Origin: JANNYA01 sp031422315
GTDB taxonomy: Bacteria > Pseudomonadota > Gammaproteobacteria > Xanthomonadales > SZUA-5
Direction of reading: 5' to 3'
DNA length: 64,000 bases
Assembly: GCA_031422315.1 (NCBI GenBank)
Contig: JANOQN010000068.1
Coordinates: 186,001-250,000, forward strand
In this document: positions 1 to 8,316 of the stretch, one piece after another
How positions within the stretch are numbered: position 1 is the stretch's first letter
How the letters are laid out: each line of letters starts with the position of its first letter
Translations under genes and position numbers: made by a program
The notes under the pieces: model-generated
What the model was told of the DNA's origin: nothing
Seen by the model: the letters and a program-made list of their open reading frames with translations, nothing else
Databases searched by the model: none

Positions 1-173
1 TCTTCAAAGCTCATGCCTTCAGAGGATTTTCGTGCGCCGCTAATCAATCGCGCGTTGCTCATTTCACCGCTAACGGTGCGGGTAATAGCGTGCTGGCGCG
101 GCTTTAACTGCGGCAGCGCGTACAAGCCAACGCGCGTGCTGCGGCCACCATATTCTAAGTGCAGGCTCATCAT
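1..173 (-). CDS. Unrecognised protein, 3' part cut by window edge
   Basis: An open frame starts at an ATG at 173 (or the adjacent ATG at 170) and reads leftwards to base 1 without a stop, so only about the first 57 residues are visible. They begin MMSLHLEYGGRSTRVGLYAL and contain basic, repeat-poor sequence that I do not recognise. The start lies 3 bases after the stop of the 190-residue gene at 177-749 on the same strand, so the two are very probably cotranscribed and translationally coupled. No function can be assigned from this piece. Confidence 0.6.
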   Translation of the reverse strand, partial: MMSLHLEYGGRSTRVGLYALPQLKPRQHAITRTVSGEMSNARLISGARKSSEGMSFE

Positions 174-176
174 GAT

Positions 177-749
177 TTAGACCATCGAAAAGTCGAGTTC
201 ATCCGCTTCTTCCTCAGTATCTTGGGCGTCAAAAAATTCATAGCTTGATTGCAGCGCGAGCAGCGTACTTTGCTTCGCCACACCCACCAGTAAAAACGCA
301 GTGTTGGTATTCGGGCGCACCAAAACTAGCGCATCGTGCGGCTGGTAGCTGGCGCGATAATTAAACTCAGTGCGGTACAAACCAGCGGGCACGTCGGTTT
401 GCGTAATCGGATAAACATCGCGAGTGGCAAAGCTCAATAACTCGGTCAGCGGAACTGGCTGTAAGTCACGGGTATCGTCAAATGAGCTGGCTTGCAAGCT
501 GGCAGATTTGCCATCAATCAGCGTTTCAATGCTGGCGATAGGCGAACCGTCTGGATCTACCCGAACGCTGCTGACGGCATTACGGGGCAGCAAGCTGCCA
601 TCCGCTAGCAGCAATCCGCGTTCGAGCGCCTGTCCGTCTTTCTCGGCGATGCGCTTGGCATTGCCATACAGCGCGCGCTTGTCGATTTTGCTGCCAAGCT
701 CAATAGAGAGCTTTTGACCTGCTAGATTAAAACTGATGGGTTTTGCCAT
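177..749 (-). CDS. Hypothetical protein, 190 aa
   Basis: A 190-residue frame starting MAKPISFNLAG with an ATG at 749. No signal peptide or membrane segment is visible. The middle contains a beta-rich stretch with paired motifs LLLADGSLLPR and VDPDGSPIASIETLIDG, and the C-terminus is strongly acidic (DAQDTEEEADELDFSMV). I do not recognise the family. It is the first visible gene of a leftward pair with the partial gene ending at base 1, separated by only 3 bases, and the pair probably has a joint role that cannot be read here. Upstream lies the repeat-filled gap 750-1243, in which a promoter is not obvious. Confidence 0.75.
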   Translation of the reverse strand: MAKPISFNLAGQKLSIELGSKIDKRALYGNAKRIAEKDGQALERGLLLADGSLLPRNAVSSVRVDPDGSPIASIETLIDGKSASLQASSFDDTRDLQPVPLTELLSFATRDVYPITQTDVPAGLYRTEFNYRASYQPHDALVLVRPNTNTAFLLVGVAKQSTLLALQSSYEFFDAQDTEEEADELDFSMV

Positions 750-880
750 GATCGCTCTGCAAAATTTGGAGGTGGAATAAAGCCAGAAGCGTGCTGAGGC
801 GTCAAGTCTAGTACTCTTTCGCGCAGGAAAACTTAGTTGGGTGCTTTTGGAGAATACTTAGGTTTGCGGCAGGGATTTCA

Positions 881-1164
881 CCCTCTCCCCAACCCCTCTC
901 CCATCAAGGGAGAGGGGCTAAAACGGCTTCGTCGCAAATTGCATTGTTTGCTCCCAAAAGCTTGATTACTCCCCTCTCCCATCAAGGGAGAGGGGCTAAA
1001 ACGGCTTCGTCGCAAATTGCAGTGTTTACTCCCAAAAGCTTGATTACTCCCCTCTCCCATCAAGGGAGAGGGGCTAAAACGGCTTCGTCGCAAATTGCAG
1101 TGTTTGCTCCCAAAAGCTTGATTACTCCCCTCTCCCTTGATGGGAGAGGGGTTGGGGGAGAGGG
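881..1164. repeat. 78-bp tandem repeat array bounded by inverted REP-like ends
   Basis: The hairpin CCCCTCTCCC-ATCAA-GGGAGAGGGG begins at 893, 971 and 1049, exactly 78 bp apart, each time followed by a spacer beginning CTAAAACGGCTTCGTCGC. A fourth hairpin at 1127 has the loop inverted (TTGAT). The outermost flanks CCCTCTCCCCAACC at 881 and its complement ending near 1164 pair with each other, so the whole array is one large imperfect palindrome. Because 78 is a multiple of three, reading frames stay open through it on both strands; these are artefacts. The rest of the 750-1243 gap holds nothing that I can identify. Confidence 0.9.
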
Positions 1165-1243
1165 TGGTTCGTTTCAAATAGCTAAATCAAAACAACCCAA
1201 ATCTAAACAAAGTTTTGCCACGAATCACTTTGCCCCACCCAGG

Positions 1244-1942
1244 TCACTCAACTAGCCGCCAAACCCCCGGCGCACGCTGCAAAATCTGCAAATACCGCTC
1301 ACTCAGCAAGTTCGCATCAGTTACTTGATCGATAGCCTCCGCTGGAAATGCGGCGAGCCGCAATTTTGACTTCAGCGCAGGCAATTCAATGCCGTAAACA
1401 CGTGGCATAAGCCGCTCATTTTCAGAAGCTGCGGACGTTACCCAGTTGCGCAAACTCGCCTGCGCGGCGCCATACGCGCCTGCAAAAGCAAGCTCAGTGA
1501 GCGCGCGCGGAGCGAGTGGAAAAATGGCGGCGCCGCTGCGGGCGCGCAAGCTGTCAAACAATGCACGAAATAGAAGCCAAGGCGCAGTGCAATTCAAATG
1601 CAGTGCGCTGAGCCAAACTGGCGGTGCTAGATTGTTCAGTGGCTCCATACCGTGCCAGTGCCCGACTGACCACGCCAACACATCGACGCCGCCAAAAGTT
1701 TCGACTAGCCGATCCGCCATCGATTCGTAATCAAGCTGTGCCGCGCCTTCAAAATTGATCGGGTAAATTGCCGGTTCCGGCGCACCTGCGGCGACCAGCG
1801 CGTCATAGCGCTTTTCTAGCGCTTTGACGTTTCTACCGGCTAGCACGACCGTTGCGCCGGCTTTGCCTAGCTGCAGCGCTAAGGCTGTGCCAAGTGCGCC
1901 TGTTGCGCCAGGAACAAGTGCAATCTTGCCTTGAAAATCCAT
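1244..1942 (-). CDS. SDR-family protein (YciK-like) without catalytic Ser and Lys
   Basis: A 232-residue Rossmann-fold protein of the short-chain dehydrogenase/reductase family. The N-terminal nucleotide-binding motif GATGALG is intact at about residues 12-18, and AGRN follows at the end of beta-2. The overall pattern resembles the YciK oxidoreductases. The active site is degenerate: where family members have a Ser after beta-5 this protein reads IFPLAPRA, and the YxxxK motif reads YGAAQ, so Lys is Gln. It may bind a dinucleotide without turning over a substrate, or have drifted to another role. Its stop and start are close to grxD (16 bp upstream), and the two are probably cotranscribed leftwards. 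Substrate unknown. Confidence 0.75.
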   Translation of the reverse strand: MDFQGKIALVPGATGALGTALALQLGKAGATVVLAGRNVKALEKRYDALVAAGAPEPAIYPINFEGAAQLDYESMADRLVETFGGVDVLAWSVGHWHGMEPLNNLAPPVWLSALHLNCTAPWLLFRALFDSLRARSGAAIFPLAPRALTELAFAGAYGAAQASLRNWVTSAASENERLMPRVYGIELPALKSKLRLAAFPAEAIDQVTDANLLSERYLQILQRAPGVWRLVE

Positions 1943-1958
1943 GCGTGCTGCTGGCCGA

Positions 1959-2273
1959 TTAGGCTGTGGCGTCGTTTAGGATTTGCTTTAGCTCACCCGA
2001 TGCGTTGAGTTCGGCCATGATGTCCGCGCCGCCAATCAGCTCGCCTTTGACGAACAGTTGAGGGTAAGTCGGCCAGTTTGAATATTGCGGCAAATTCGCG
2101 CGAATATCCGGGTTTTCCAGAACGTTTACCGTATGGAATTCGCTGCCTGAGCCTTTTAGCGCCTGCACCGCGAGCGCAGAGAATCCGCACATCGGAAACT
2201 GCTGCGAACCTTTCATAAACAGCACCACCGGATGTGATTCGACGGTGTTTTTGATGACTTCCATAATGTCCAT
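1959..2273 (-). CDS. grxD: Monothiol glutaredoxin Grx4
   Basis: A 104-residue monothiol glutaredoxin of the Grx4/Grx5 type, which binds glutathione-ligated [2Fe-2S] clusters and works in cytosolic iron-sulfur trafficking. The CGFS active site (PMCGFSALAV), the WPTYPQLFVKGELIGG glutathione-binding region and the cis-Pro TYPQ segment are all present. I chose the ATG at 2273 (MDIMEVIKN) because homologues begin there and an AGGAA Shine-Dalgarno lies 8 bases upstream; the frame continues upstream to 2351, but that sequence has no family resemblance. The SDR gene follows 16 bp downstream. Confidence 0.93.
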   Translation of the reverse strand: MDIMEVIKNTVESHPVVLFMKGSQQFPMCGFSALAVQALKGSGSEFHTVNVLENPDIRANLPQYSNWPTYPQLFVKGELIGGADIMAELNASGELKQILNDATA

Positions 2274-2430
2274 TGTGCGGTTCCTGTGGTGGTGAGAAGT
2301 GTGGAAGTTTAGCTTGGGTGGCGTGGGCTTGGTGCTGAACGCGCTACCCAAAACTTGGTGTTAATAATTAAGTGTGTGTTGGATTGCGTATTGGATTGGG
2401 GGATTACAGGCAGGCCTCGGTTTTCCTAAT

Positions 2431-2628
2431 CGTCATTCCCGCGAAGGCGGGAATCCAGGTTCGCAGAGCGTCCGGTTTCCTCATCGTCATTCCCGCGCAG
2501 GCGGGAATCCAGGTTCGCCGCGCGTCCGGTTTACGGATAACGACAAAAATGCGTGGTTCGCAGTGTTTTTCATGCGATTGAGAACGCTGACACCTGCACT
2601 GGATTCCCGCCTGCGCGGGAATGACGAG
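2431..2628. repeat. REP-like elements, two direct and one inverted
   Basis: Two direct copies of CGTCATTCCCGCGAAGGCGG plus GAATCCAGG start at 2431 and 2485, with related 25-base spacers. An inverted copy ends at about 2628. Between the second and third copies the sequence ACTGCGAACCACGCATTTTT and, on the opposite strand, AGGTGTCAGCGTTCTCA also occur in the repeat at 55669-55812, so the mobile unit is larger than the palindrome alone. It fills the gap between grxD and ettA. Confidence 0.9.
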
Positions 2629-2632
2629 GCAC

Positions 2633-4297
2633 CTACCGCGTAATCGGCTTGTACTTAATACGCGTAGGCCGCGCACCATCTTCACCTAAACGGCGTTTCT
2701 TGTCTTCTTCGTATTCATGATAATTCCCTACCATAAAGGTCAGCTGCGAATCGCCTTCGAACGCCAAAATGTGCGTTGCGATGCGATCTAGGAACCAGCG
2801 ATCATGCGAAATAACAATCGAACAGCCCGGGAACGCGAGCAAACCTTCTTCGAGCGCGCGCAGCGTGTCGATATCCAAATCGTTGGAGGGCTCGTCCAGC
2901 AGCAGCATATTCGCGCCTGACATCAGCGTTTTTGCTAAGTGCAAGCGTGCGCGCTCACCACCCGAGAGTGATCCGACGCGCTTTTGTTGATCCGCACCCT
3001 TGAAATTGAATCGGCCAATATAGGCGCGCGATTGCAGCTCGTATTTGCCAATCGTGATGATGTCGGCGCCGCCGGAAATTTCCTGCCAAACGGTGTTTTC
3101 ATCGTTCATTGACGCGCGCGATTGATCGACCGCGGCAATCTTCACCGTGTGGCCGATATTGATCTCCCCAGAATCGGGTTTGTCTTGCCCTAGGATCATC
3201 TTCATCAGTGTCGATTTACCGGCGCCGTTTGGCCCGAGCACGCCGACGATCGATCCAGCCGGAATAATCGCGCTGAAGTTATCAATCAGCAATCTATCAC
3301 CAAAGGCTTTCGTGACGTTTTTGAACTCGAGAATCGAGTTACCCAAACGCTCGCCCGGTGGAATGTAGATGTCCAGCGTTTCATTACGGCGCTGGAATTC
3401 TTGGCTGTTGAGCTCCTCAAAGCGTGCAAGGCGGGCCTTGCTCTTGGTTTGCCGGCCTTTGGGGTTTTTGCGCACCCATTCCAGCTCGGCTTCGATGGCT
3501 TTTTGGCGTGAACGCTCGGAGGATTCTTCGCGCTTTAAGCGATCACCCTTTTGCTCCAACCAGCTGCTGTAATTGCCTTTCCAAGGAATACCACGGCCGC
3601 GGTCAAGCTCCAATATCCATTCAGCGGCGTTATCTAAGAAGTAGCGATCATGGGTAACGGCTACCACGGTGCCCGGGAATTTTTGCAAAAACTCCTCCAG
3701 CCAGGCTACCGATTCAGCGTCCAAATGGTTGGTTGGCTCATCCAGCAGCAGCATGTCCGGCTTTTCTAGCAGCAGCTTGCACAGCGCAACCCGGCGTTTT
3801 TCACCGCCCGATAGCACTTTTACCGATTGATCCCAGGGCGGTAAACGCAGCGCTTCACCAGCAATTTCCAGCTGGCGCTCCATATTGTGGCCATCGCCTA
3901 CGGCAATGATGGCTTCTAACTTGGCCTGTTCGGCGGCCAGCGCTTCGAAATCCGCATCGGGCTCAGCGTAAGCGGCATAAACGGCGTCCAACTTGCCTTG
4001 CGCATCGGAAACAGTGCCCAAGGCTTGTTCCACTTCTTCCCGCACGGTTTTAGAATCATCTAGCTGCGGCTCTTGCGGCAAAAAGCCAATTTTGATGCCC
4101 GCCTGCGGGCGCGCTTCGCCCAAATAATCCTTGTCCAGCCCGGCCATAATACGCAGCACCGTCGATTTACCCGCGCCGTTTAGCCCCAACAGACCGATCT
4201 TCGCGCCCGGGAAAAAGCTCAGGGAGATGTCTTTAATAATTTCGCGCTTCGGCGGCACGATTTTGCTTACGCCGATCATGGTGTAAATGTATTGCAT
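2633..4297 (-). CDS. ettA: Energy-dependent translational throttle protein EttA (ABC-F)
   Basis: A 554-residue ABC-F ATPase, essentially the length of E. coli EttA, which binds the ribosomal E site and gates the first elongation step according to ADP/ATP ratio. Two ABC cassettes are visible: Walker A GLNGAGKST with signature LSGGEKRR and Walker B LLLDEPTNHLD, then Walker A GPNGAGKST with signature LSGGERAR and LLLDEPSNDLD. The charged linker between them is present, including the arm insertion expected of EttA in the first cassette. The ATG at 4297 (MQYIYTMIGVSK) matches family starts; 25 codons of further open frame upstream do not. No membrane segments. The gene appears monocistronic. Confidence 0.95.
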   Translation of the reverse strand: MQYIYTMIGVSKIVPPKREIIKDISLSFFPGAKIGLLGLNGAGKSTVLRIMAGLDKDYLGEARPQAGIKIGFLPQEPQLDDSKTVREEVEQALGTVSDAQGKLDAVYAAYAEPDADFEALAAEQAKLEAIIAVGDGHNMERQLEIAGEALRLPPWDQSVKVLSGGEKRRVALCKLLLEKPDMLLLDEPTNHLDAESVAWLEEFLQKFPGTVVAVTHDRYFLDNAAEWILELDRGRGIPWKGNYSSWLEQKGDRLKREESSERSRQKAIEAELEWVRKNPKGRQTKSKARLARFEELNSQEFQRRNETLDIYIPPGERLGNSILEFKNVTKAFGDRLLIDNFSAIIPAGSIVGVLGPNGAGKSTLMKMILGQDKPDSGEINIGHTVKIAAVDQSRASMNDENTVWQEISGGADIITIGKYELQSRAYIGRFNFKGADQQKRVGSLSGGERARLHLAKTLMSGANMLLLDEPSNDLDIDTLRALEEGLLAFPGCSIVISHDRWFLDRIATHILAFEGDSQLTFMVGNYHEYEEDKKRRLGEDGARPTRIKYKPITR

Positions 4298-4579
4298 AGC
4301 TGACTCGATTTGGCGGCTAAAAATAGCCCTTAGAGGGCGCGGAGTGTGCCTGAAACGAGCCTGAGTTAGCACGCAGGTTGGCGCGGGTGTTTATTTGGGG
4401 GTTGCGTGCGAGGAATCGCACTGACTCGCCTCAGTCATTCAAGCCGCAAAACGTCGTAACGCTTGTGCTTAGCCAGCGAAGACTGGCTCCGATTTGACTG
4501 GCGAACAAATTCGAGTTGACTTCATAACCGCTCGAGCGCCCAATGTGTTCCCCAATTTCGGGTAACTTTTTGGCGTGCT

Positions 4580-4912
4580 ATGCAAACATTTTCGATTCGA
4601 GAGCTGCGGGAGCGCTCTGGCGAGCTGAGCCGCGAGGCTGAGGAAGGTCGGCTGGCGGTGGTCACGCGGCATGGGCAGGCGCTGTTTGTGAGTGTGCCGA
4701 TCACTGAGGACTTGCTGCGTTTGGGTGTGCACACTGCGTTGGCGGTGCGGTTGTTTAAAGATGGCGAACTTACATCGGCCAGGGCGGCGAAACTCGCGCG
4801 AATGAGTCTGCAGCAATTTCTTGCGCATTTGAGCGATCAGGGCATTGCGGTGGTCGACTACGATCCGGCCGAATTGGCGCAAGAGCTAGACGCTTTTAAC
4901 CCGGTGTTATGA
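4580..4912 (+). CDS. Antitoxin: Phd/YefM domain fused to UPF0175 domain
   Basis: A 110-residue protein. Residues 1-45 (MQTFSIRELRERSGEL, then VTRHGQALFVSVPI) match the Phd/YefM antitoxin DNA-binding fold. Residues from about 50 on (ALAVRLFKDGELTSARAAKL, then MSLQQFLAHLSDQGI) match UPF0175, the antitoxin family usually paired with DUF3368 toxins. Its stop overlaps the toxin start in ATGA, giving translational coupling. The N-terminal domain probably gives autorepression and the C-terminal one toxin binding. The Shine-Dalgarno is weak. The 282-base gap upstream holds two TTGACT hexamers but no convincing -10, so the promoter is not resolved. Confidence 0.85.
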   Translation: MQTFSIRELRERSGELSREAEEGRLAVVTRHGQALFVSVPITEDLLRLGVHTALAVRLFKDGELTSARAAKLARMSLQQFLAHLSDQGIAVVDYDPAELAQELDAFNPVL

Positions 4913-5409
4913 CTCCAACCGGGATTAGCGTGGTCTGTGATTCTGGGCCTTTGATTGCGCTAGCGATTTGCGGGCATTTGCAGCTACTCACACTGTTTGA
5001 CGCAATTCAAATACCGCAAGCAGTGCTTGAGGAGACGACAGCAGATCGTTCACGCGCTGGCGCTGTCGAAATCATGGCCTTTGTGGAGGCCCACGCAAAA
5101 GTGCACCCAAGCCGCGAAGACGCAATCTATATTGCAGCAGCCAAGTATTTGGACGAAGGCGAAGCGCAGGCTTTAAGTCTCGCATTCGCGCTTGGCTGCG
5201 GTTTGCTAATGGACGAGCGCCGTGGCCGCCAAGCGGCGCAACGGCACGGCATTCCCGTATTAGGCGTGCTTGGCTTGCTGTTGCACGCTAAACGTATCGG
5301 CAAAATTGAGCGTATCAAGCCAATTCTGGACACGCTTCAAACGCATGGTTACCGCTTTTCATTGGCGCTGCGTGATGGTGCTTTGCGGCTATCGGGCGAG
5401 CTGTCTTGA
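4909..5409 (+). CDS. DUF3368 PIN-like toxin
   Basis: A 166-residue DUF3368 protein, a PIN-domain-related putative ribonuclease. Acidic residues expected of a PIN-type metal site are at the N-terminal CDSGPLIAL, in the central LDEGEAQALSLA and in LLMDERRGRQAA. The sequence after these, IPVLGVLGLLLHAKRIGKI, is typical of the family. It is the second gene of a two-gene operon with the antitoxin, overlapping it by 4 bases. Target RNA cannot be predicted from sequence. Confidence 0.88.
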   Translation: MTPTGISVVCDSGPLIALAICGHLQLLTLFDAIQIPQAVLEETTADRSRAGAVEIMAFVEAHAKVHPSREDAIYIAAAKYLDEGEAQALSLAFALGCGLLMDERRGRQAAQRHGIPVLGVLGLLLHAKRIGKIERIKPILDTLQTHGYRFSLALRDGALRLSGELS

Positions 5410-5534
5410 CGGCGTGCAAAGCACTTGGCTGCGGCTGCCGAAACTGTTCCCAAAAGCAGAGCCTGCTAGCAGGCCGGAAATTACCAAGAACGTAAGCCTG
5501 GTTGTTGTTTCAAGCACCGACAATCGGTGATTTG

Positions 5535-5566
5535 CTGGGTATCGCTGCGCTCCACCCGGCCTACGA
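5535..5566. repeat. Short dispersed repeat fragment
   Basis: GGGTATCGCTGCGCTCCACC followed by CGGCCTACGAA resembles a short repeat widely scattered in proteobacterial intergenic regions. Only one copy is in this window. The remainder of the 5410-5746 gap holds no gene that I can support. Confidence 0.4.
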
Positions 5567-5746
5567 AGTCGCGGTAGTATATATGCGGCGTCAATCACGC
5601 CTTGCTGTAAATCCTAAAAAATCACACACTTTTCCCTCCAGCTGCCGTTTCTGAGGTAAAACACCAAATCCGCTTTACGAATCATGCGAACTATTGGCAA
5701 GATGGCTGGTCGGGGTTGCGCCCTTTGGTCTCAGGAATTTTGTTTG

Positions 5747-7105
5747 ATGCGTACGTTTTGGAAATTGTTGATCGCCCATGCGGCTCTTGTTTGCGCTTTT
5801 AACGCATCCGCTGCGCTACCACCGATTATCGATGGCCAAGCGTTGCCGTCACTGGCGCCGATGTTAGAGCGAACTCAGCCGGCGGTTGTCAATGTGAATA
5901 CCCGGTCGCGGGTGCAGGTGCGAAATCCATATTTTAATGATCCGTTTTTTCAGCATTTTTTTGGTGATCCAGAGCCACAAGAGCGGGTTGAAAGCTCGCT
6001 CGGTTCGGGCGTGATTGTTGATGCCGCGAAGGGTTTGATTTTGACCAACAACCACGTGATTGAGCGTGCGGATGACGTGTCCGTTACGCTGCACGATGGC
6101 CGCACGTTAACCGCTGAAGTAGTCGGCACCGATCCAGATACTGATTTGGCGGTTATACGCGTCAAGGCTGACAAACTGGTTGCGCTTGCATTAGCAAACT
6201 CGGATGCGCTGAGGGTAGGGGATTTCGTAGTGGCGGTTGGCAATCCATTTGGGCTGGGGCAAACCGTCACCAGCGGCATTGTCAGTGCGCTCGGGCGCAG
6301 CGGATTGCGCGGATTGGGCTATCAGAATTTTATTCAAACCGATGCCTCAATTAATCCTGGAAATTCCGGCGGCGCACTGGTGAATTTGCGCGGCGAACTA
6401 GTCGGCGTAAACACTGCAATTTTCTCGCCATCTGGAGGCAATGTCGGCATTGGTTTTGCGATTCCCGCGAATTTGGCGCGTAACGTCATGAATCAGCTGC
6501 TGGCATTTGGCGAAGTGCAGCGCGGCAGCTTGGGCGTGCAGGCGCAAGATTTAGACGCTGGATTAGCAAAAGCGCTCAAATTAGCCGAGGGCACGCGCGG
6601 TGCGGTGGTATCGCAAATCGTGCCCGGAACTCCGGCTGCTAAGGCTGGGCTGAAGGAGGGTGATGTCATCACTGAAATTGCCGGTAAAAAAATCACCACC
6701 GCGAATGATGTTGGCAATGTAGAAGGCTTATTGCCACTTGGCGTTGCGCATAATTTGGCGATTTTGCGTGATGGTAAAGCGAGCACTTTGAAGTTTTCTT
6801 TAGCGGCTATTAGCACGCAAGCGATTGACGCAGGCAGCTTTGAGCAACGTTTGAAGGGCGCAAAAATATCCGAATTGCCAACCAATGCGCGCAGCCAAGG
6901 CGCTCAGGGCGTATTGATTGCGGATGTGCTGAAAGATTCGGTTGCAGCGCGCTATGGCTTAGCTAAAGGTGATTTGATTGCCGGGGTGAATCGCTATCGA
7001 ATCGACAACATTCCGCAATTTAAGGAAGTCATGGCAGCGGCGAACGGGCGCTCGGTTACGTTGACGATTTATCGCAATCGCCGCGCGTACACCTTAGTTT
7101 TATAG
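5747..7105 (+). CDS. degQ: Periplasmic serine protease of the HtrA/DegQ family
   Basis: About 452 residues from the ATG at 5747 (MRTFWKLLIAHAAL), chosen because it opens directly into a Sec signal peptide ending near ASA and has AGGA upstream; a farther upstream ATG at 5684 would add 21 non-signal residues. A trypsin-like protease domain follows with the triad His (LTNNHVIE), Asp (DPDTDLAVI) and Ser (NPGNSGGAL), then two PDZ domains (GAVVSQIVPGTPAAKAGLKE and GVLIADVLKDSVAARYGLAK). This is the periplasmic quality-control protease and chaperone architecture. The second PDZ and short Q-linker fit DegQ/MucD better than DegS. The EEP hydrolase begins 2 bases after its stop, so both are likely cotranscribed. 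No clear sigma-E promoter was found. Confidence 0.92.
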   Translation: MRTFWKLLIAHAALVCAFNASAALPPIIDGQALPSLAPMLERTQPAVVNVNTRSRVQVRNPYFNDPFFQHFFGDPEPQERVESSLGSGVIVDAAKGLILTNNHVIERADDVSVTLHDGRTLTAEVVGTDPDTDLAVIRVKADKLVALALANSDALRVGDFVVAVGNPFGLGQTVTSGIVSALGRSGLRGLGYQNFIQTDASINPGNSGGALVNLRGELVGVNTAIFSPSGGNVGIGFAIPANLARNVMNQLLAFGEVQRGSLGVQAQDLDAGLAKALKLAEGTRGAVVSQIVPGTPAAKAGLKEGDVITEIAGKKITTANDVGNVEGLLPLGVAHNLAILRDGKASTLKFSLAAISTQAIDAGSFEQRLKGAKISELPTNARSQGAQGVLIADVLKDSVAARYGLAKGDLIAGVNRYRIDNIPQFKEVMAAANGRSVTLTIYRNRRAYTLVL

Positions 7106-7107
7106 CT

Positions 7108-7866
7108 GTGTCATCCATCAAGCTGTTGAGCTTTAATTTTCAAGCCGCAGCGGAAACCAACAGCGTGCACGACTATTGGCGCAAAGCCTGGCACCAGGTT
7201 TTGCCGCACCCAAATAAGCAGCTCGCGCTGCAAGCATTCGCGCACGTTGCCAAGGAATTTGACGTGATAGGCCTGCAAGAAGCCGATCGCGGCAGTTTGC
7301 GCGCTGGATTTCGCAATCAGGCCGAAGCGATCGCCACTCTGGCTGGTTTCGCACATGTTTACGGGCAAGCGAACCGCGAGCTCGGCTGGCTGTTTAGTTC
7401 CGGCAACGCCATTTTGACCCGCGAAGCCGGGCACGCCCACAATGTAGCGCTGCCCGGCTTGTTCAATCAGGGCAAAGCGCATGCGCATGCCAGATCTATG
7501 CGCTCTGGGCGTGGTGCATTGGTGTTGGAAAGTGCAGGGGTGCGTTACGTCAACGTGCATTTGGCGCTGGTACCTGCCGCGCGCGCTAGGCAGCTGACCT
7601 ATTTAGCGGAACAGCTCGCGGGTCAAATGCCGACCATCGTATTTGGCGATTTTAACTGCGCCGCAAACTCGCCTGCGGTCTTTGCTTTTTGCCAGCAGCT
7701 AGGCCTTAAACCAGCTGATCTGGGCCCGAGCTTCCCCAGCTGGTCGCCCCTGCAGGCGATTGATTTGATTCTTTACAGTCAGCACTTTTCACTGAAAAAC
7801 GCGCATGTTTTGCCTGAGCTGGCATCAGATCACTTAGCAGTGGCGGCAGAGTTTAGTCGACGCTAA
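7108..7866 (+). CDS. Endonuclease/exonuclease/phosphatase-family hydrolase
   Basis: A 252-residue protein with the EEP fold. Metal and catalytic signatures are present: LSFNFQ at the N-terminus, GLQEAD (metal-binding Glu), NVHLALVP, FGDFN (Asp-Asn pair) and SDHLAV (C-terminal catalytic His). I start it at the GTG at 7108, 2 bases after the protease stop, which implies translational coupling. There is no signal peptide, so it is cytoplasmic despite its periplasmic-protease neighbour. Substrate could be DNA, RNA or a phosphodiester; sequence alone does not decide. Confidence 0.82.
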   Translation: MSSIKLLSFNFQAAAETNSVHDYWRKAWHQVLPHPNKQLALQAFAHVAKEFDVIGLQEADRGSLRAGFRNQAEAIATLAGFAHVYGQANRELGWLFSSGNAILTREAGHAHNVALPGLFNQGKAHAHARSMRSGRGALVLESAGVRYVNVHLALVPAARARQLTYLAEQLAGQMPTIVFGDFNCAANSPAVFAFCQQLGLKPADLGPSFPSWSPLQAIDLILYSQHFSLKNAHVLPELASDHLAVAAEFSRR

Positions 7867-7884
7867 ACCCTCAAGCTAGCCTTG

Positions 7885-8316
7885 CTACATCACCCCCAAA
7901 CCCAACAGTGCGATCACAATCGCTATCAATCCGCCAATGGCAATCATCGTCAAAAACGGACTCGTTACCAGCAGTGCAGCAATCGCTAACACGCAGGCAA
8001 TCGCCGCAGGCCGCGCGGCGTTCTTTAGAATCAGCGCCAAAATAGCGGCAACGAGCGCAATAAACGCGAATAAGATTGAGCTGGCACGCATGCTGGTGTA
8101 CCAAGCTGGAAAGCTCTGGCCTTTAATCGATTCATTGACTGCGCCAATCACTTCACTTATTACACCACCGCTACCCGTGGAATAAGCAATGCGCCACCAA
8201 AGTATTGGCAATGCCATTAAAAATGCGAGCAGTGCAAGACCCAGTGCAATTTGTGACCACGTTTTATCTTGTGCTATCGCGATAGGTGTGGGCGGTGGCA
8301 GTTCCTGAGTTTCCAT
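7885..8316 (-). CDS. Small membrane protein, 143 aa
   Basis: A hydrophobic protein with a short polar N-terminus (METQELPPPTP), one transmembrane helix near residues 23-42 (IALGLALLAFLMALPILWW), a polar loop of about 38 residues rich in Gly and Ser, and three closely spaced helices filling residues 80-143. It is convergent with the hydrolase at 7108-7866, 18 bp away. The family is not recognised; the layout is that of a small DUF-type inner-membrane protein. Confidence 0.72.
   Translation of the reverse strand: METQELPPPTPIAIAQDKTWSQIALGLALLAFLMALPILWWRIAYSTGSGGVISEVIGAVNESIKGQSFPAWYTSMRASSILFAFIALVAAILALILKNAARPAAIACVLAIAALLVTSPFLTMIAIGGLIAIVIALLGLGVM

Noticed and set aside
878..1255. Open frames of about 100 codons on both strands with a 26-residue repeat
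   Set aside because: They exist only because the 78-bp repeat unit is a multiple of three; the translated sequence has no natural composition and no ribosome site.
2372..2685. Frames of 69-93 codons through the REP elements
   Set aside because: They translate palindromic repeats (HSREGGNPGS type peptides) and are artefacts.
4469..4882. A 137-codon minus-strand frame opposite the antitoxin
   Set aside because: It is the antisense shadow of the antitoxin gene; composition and start do not support it.
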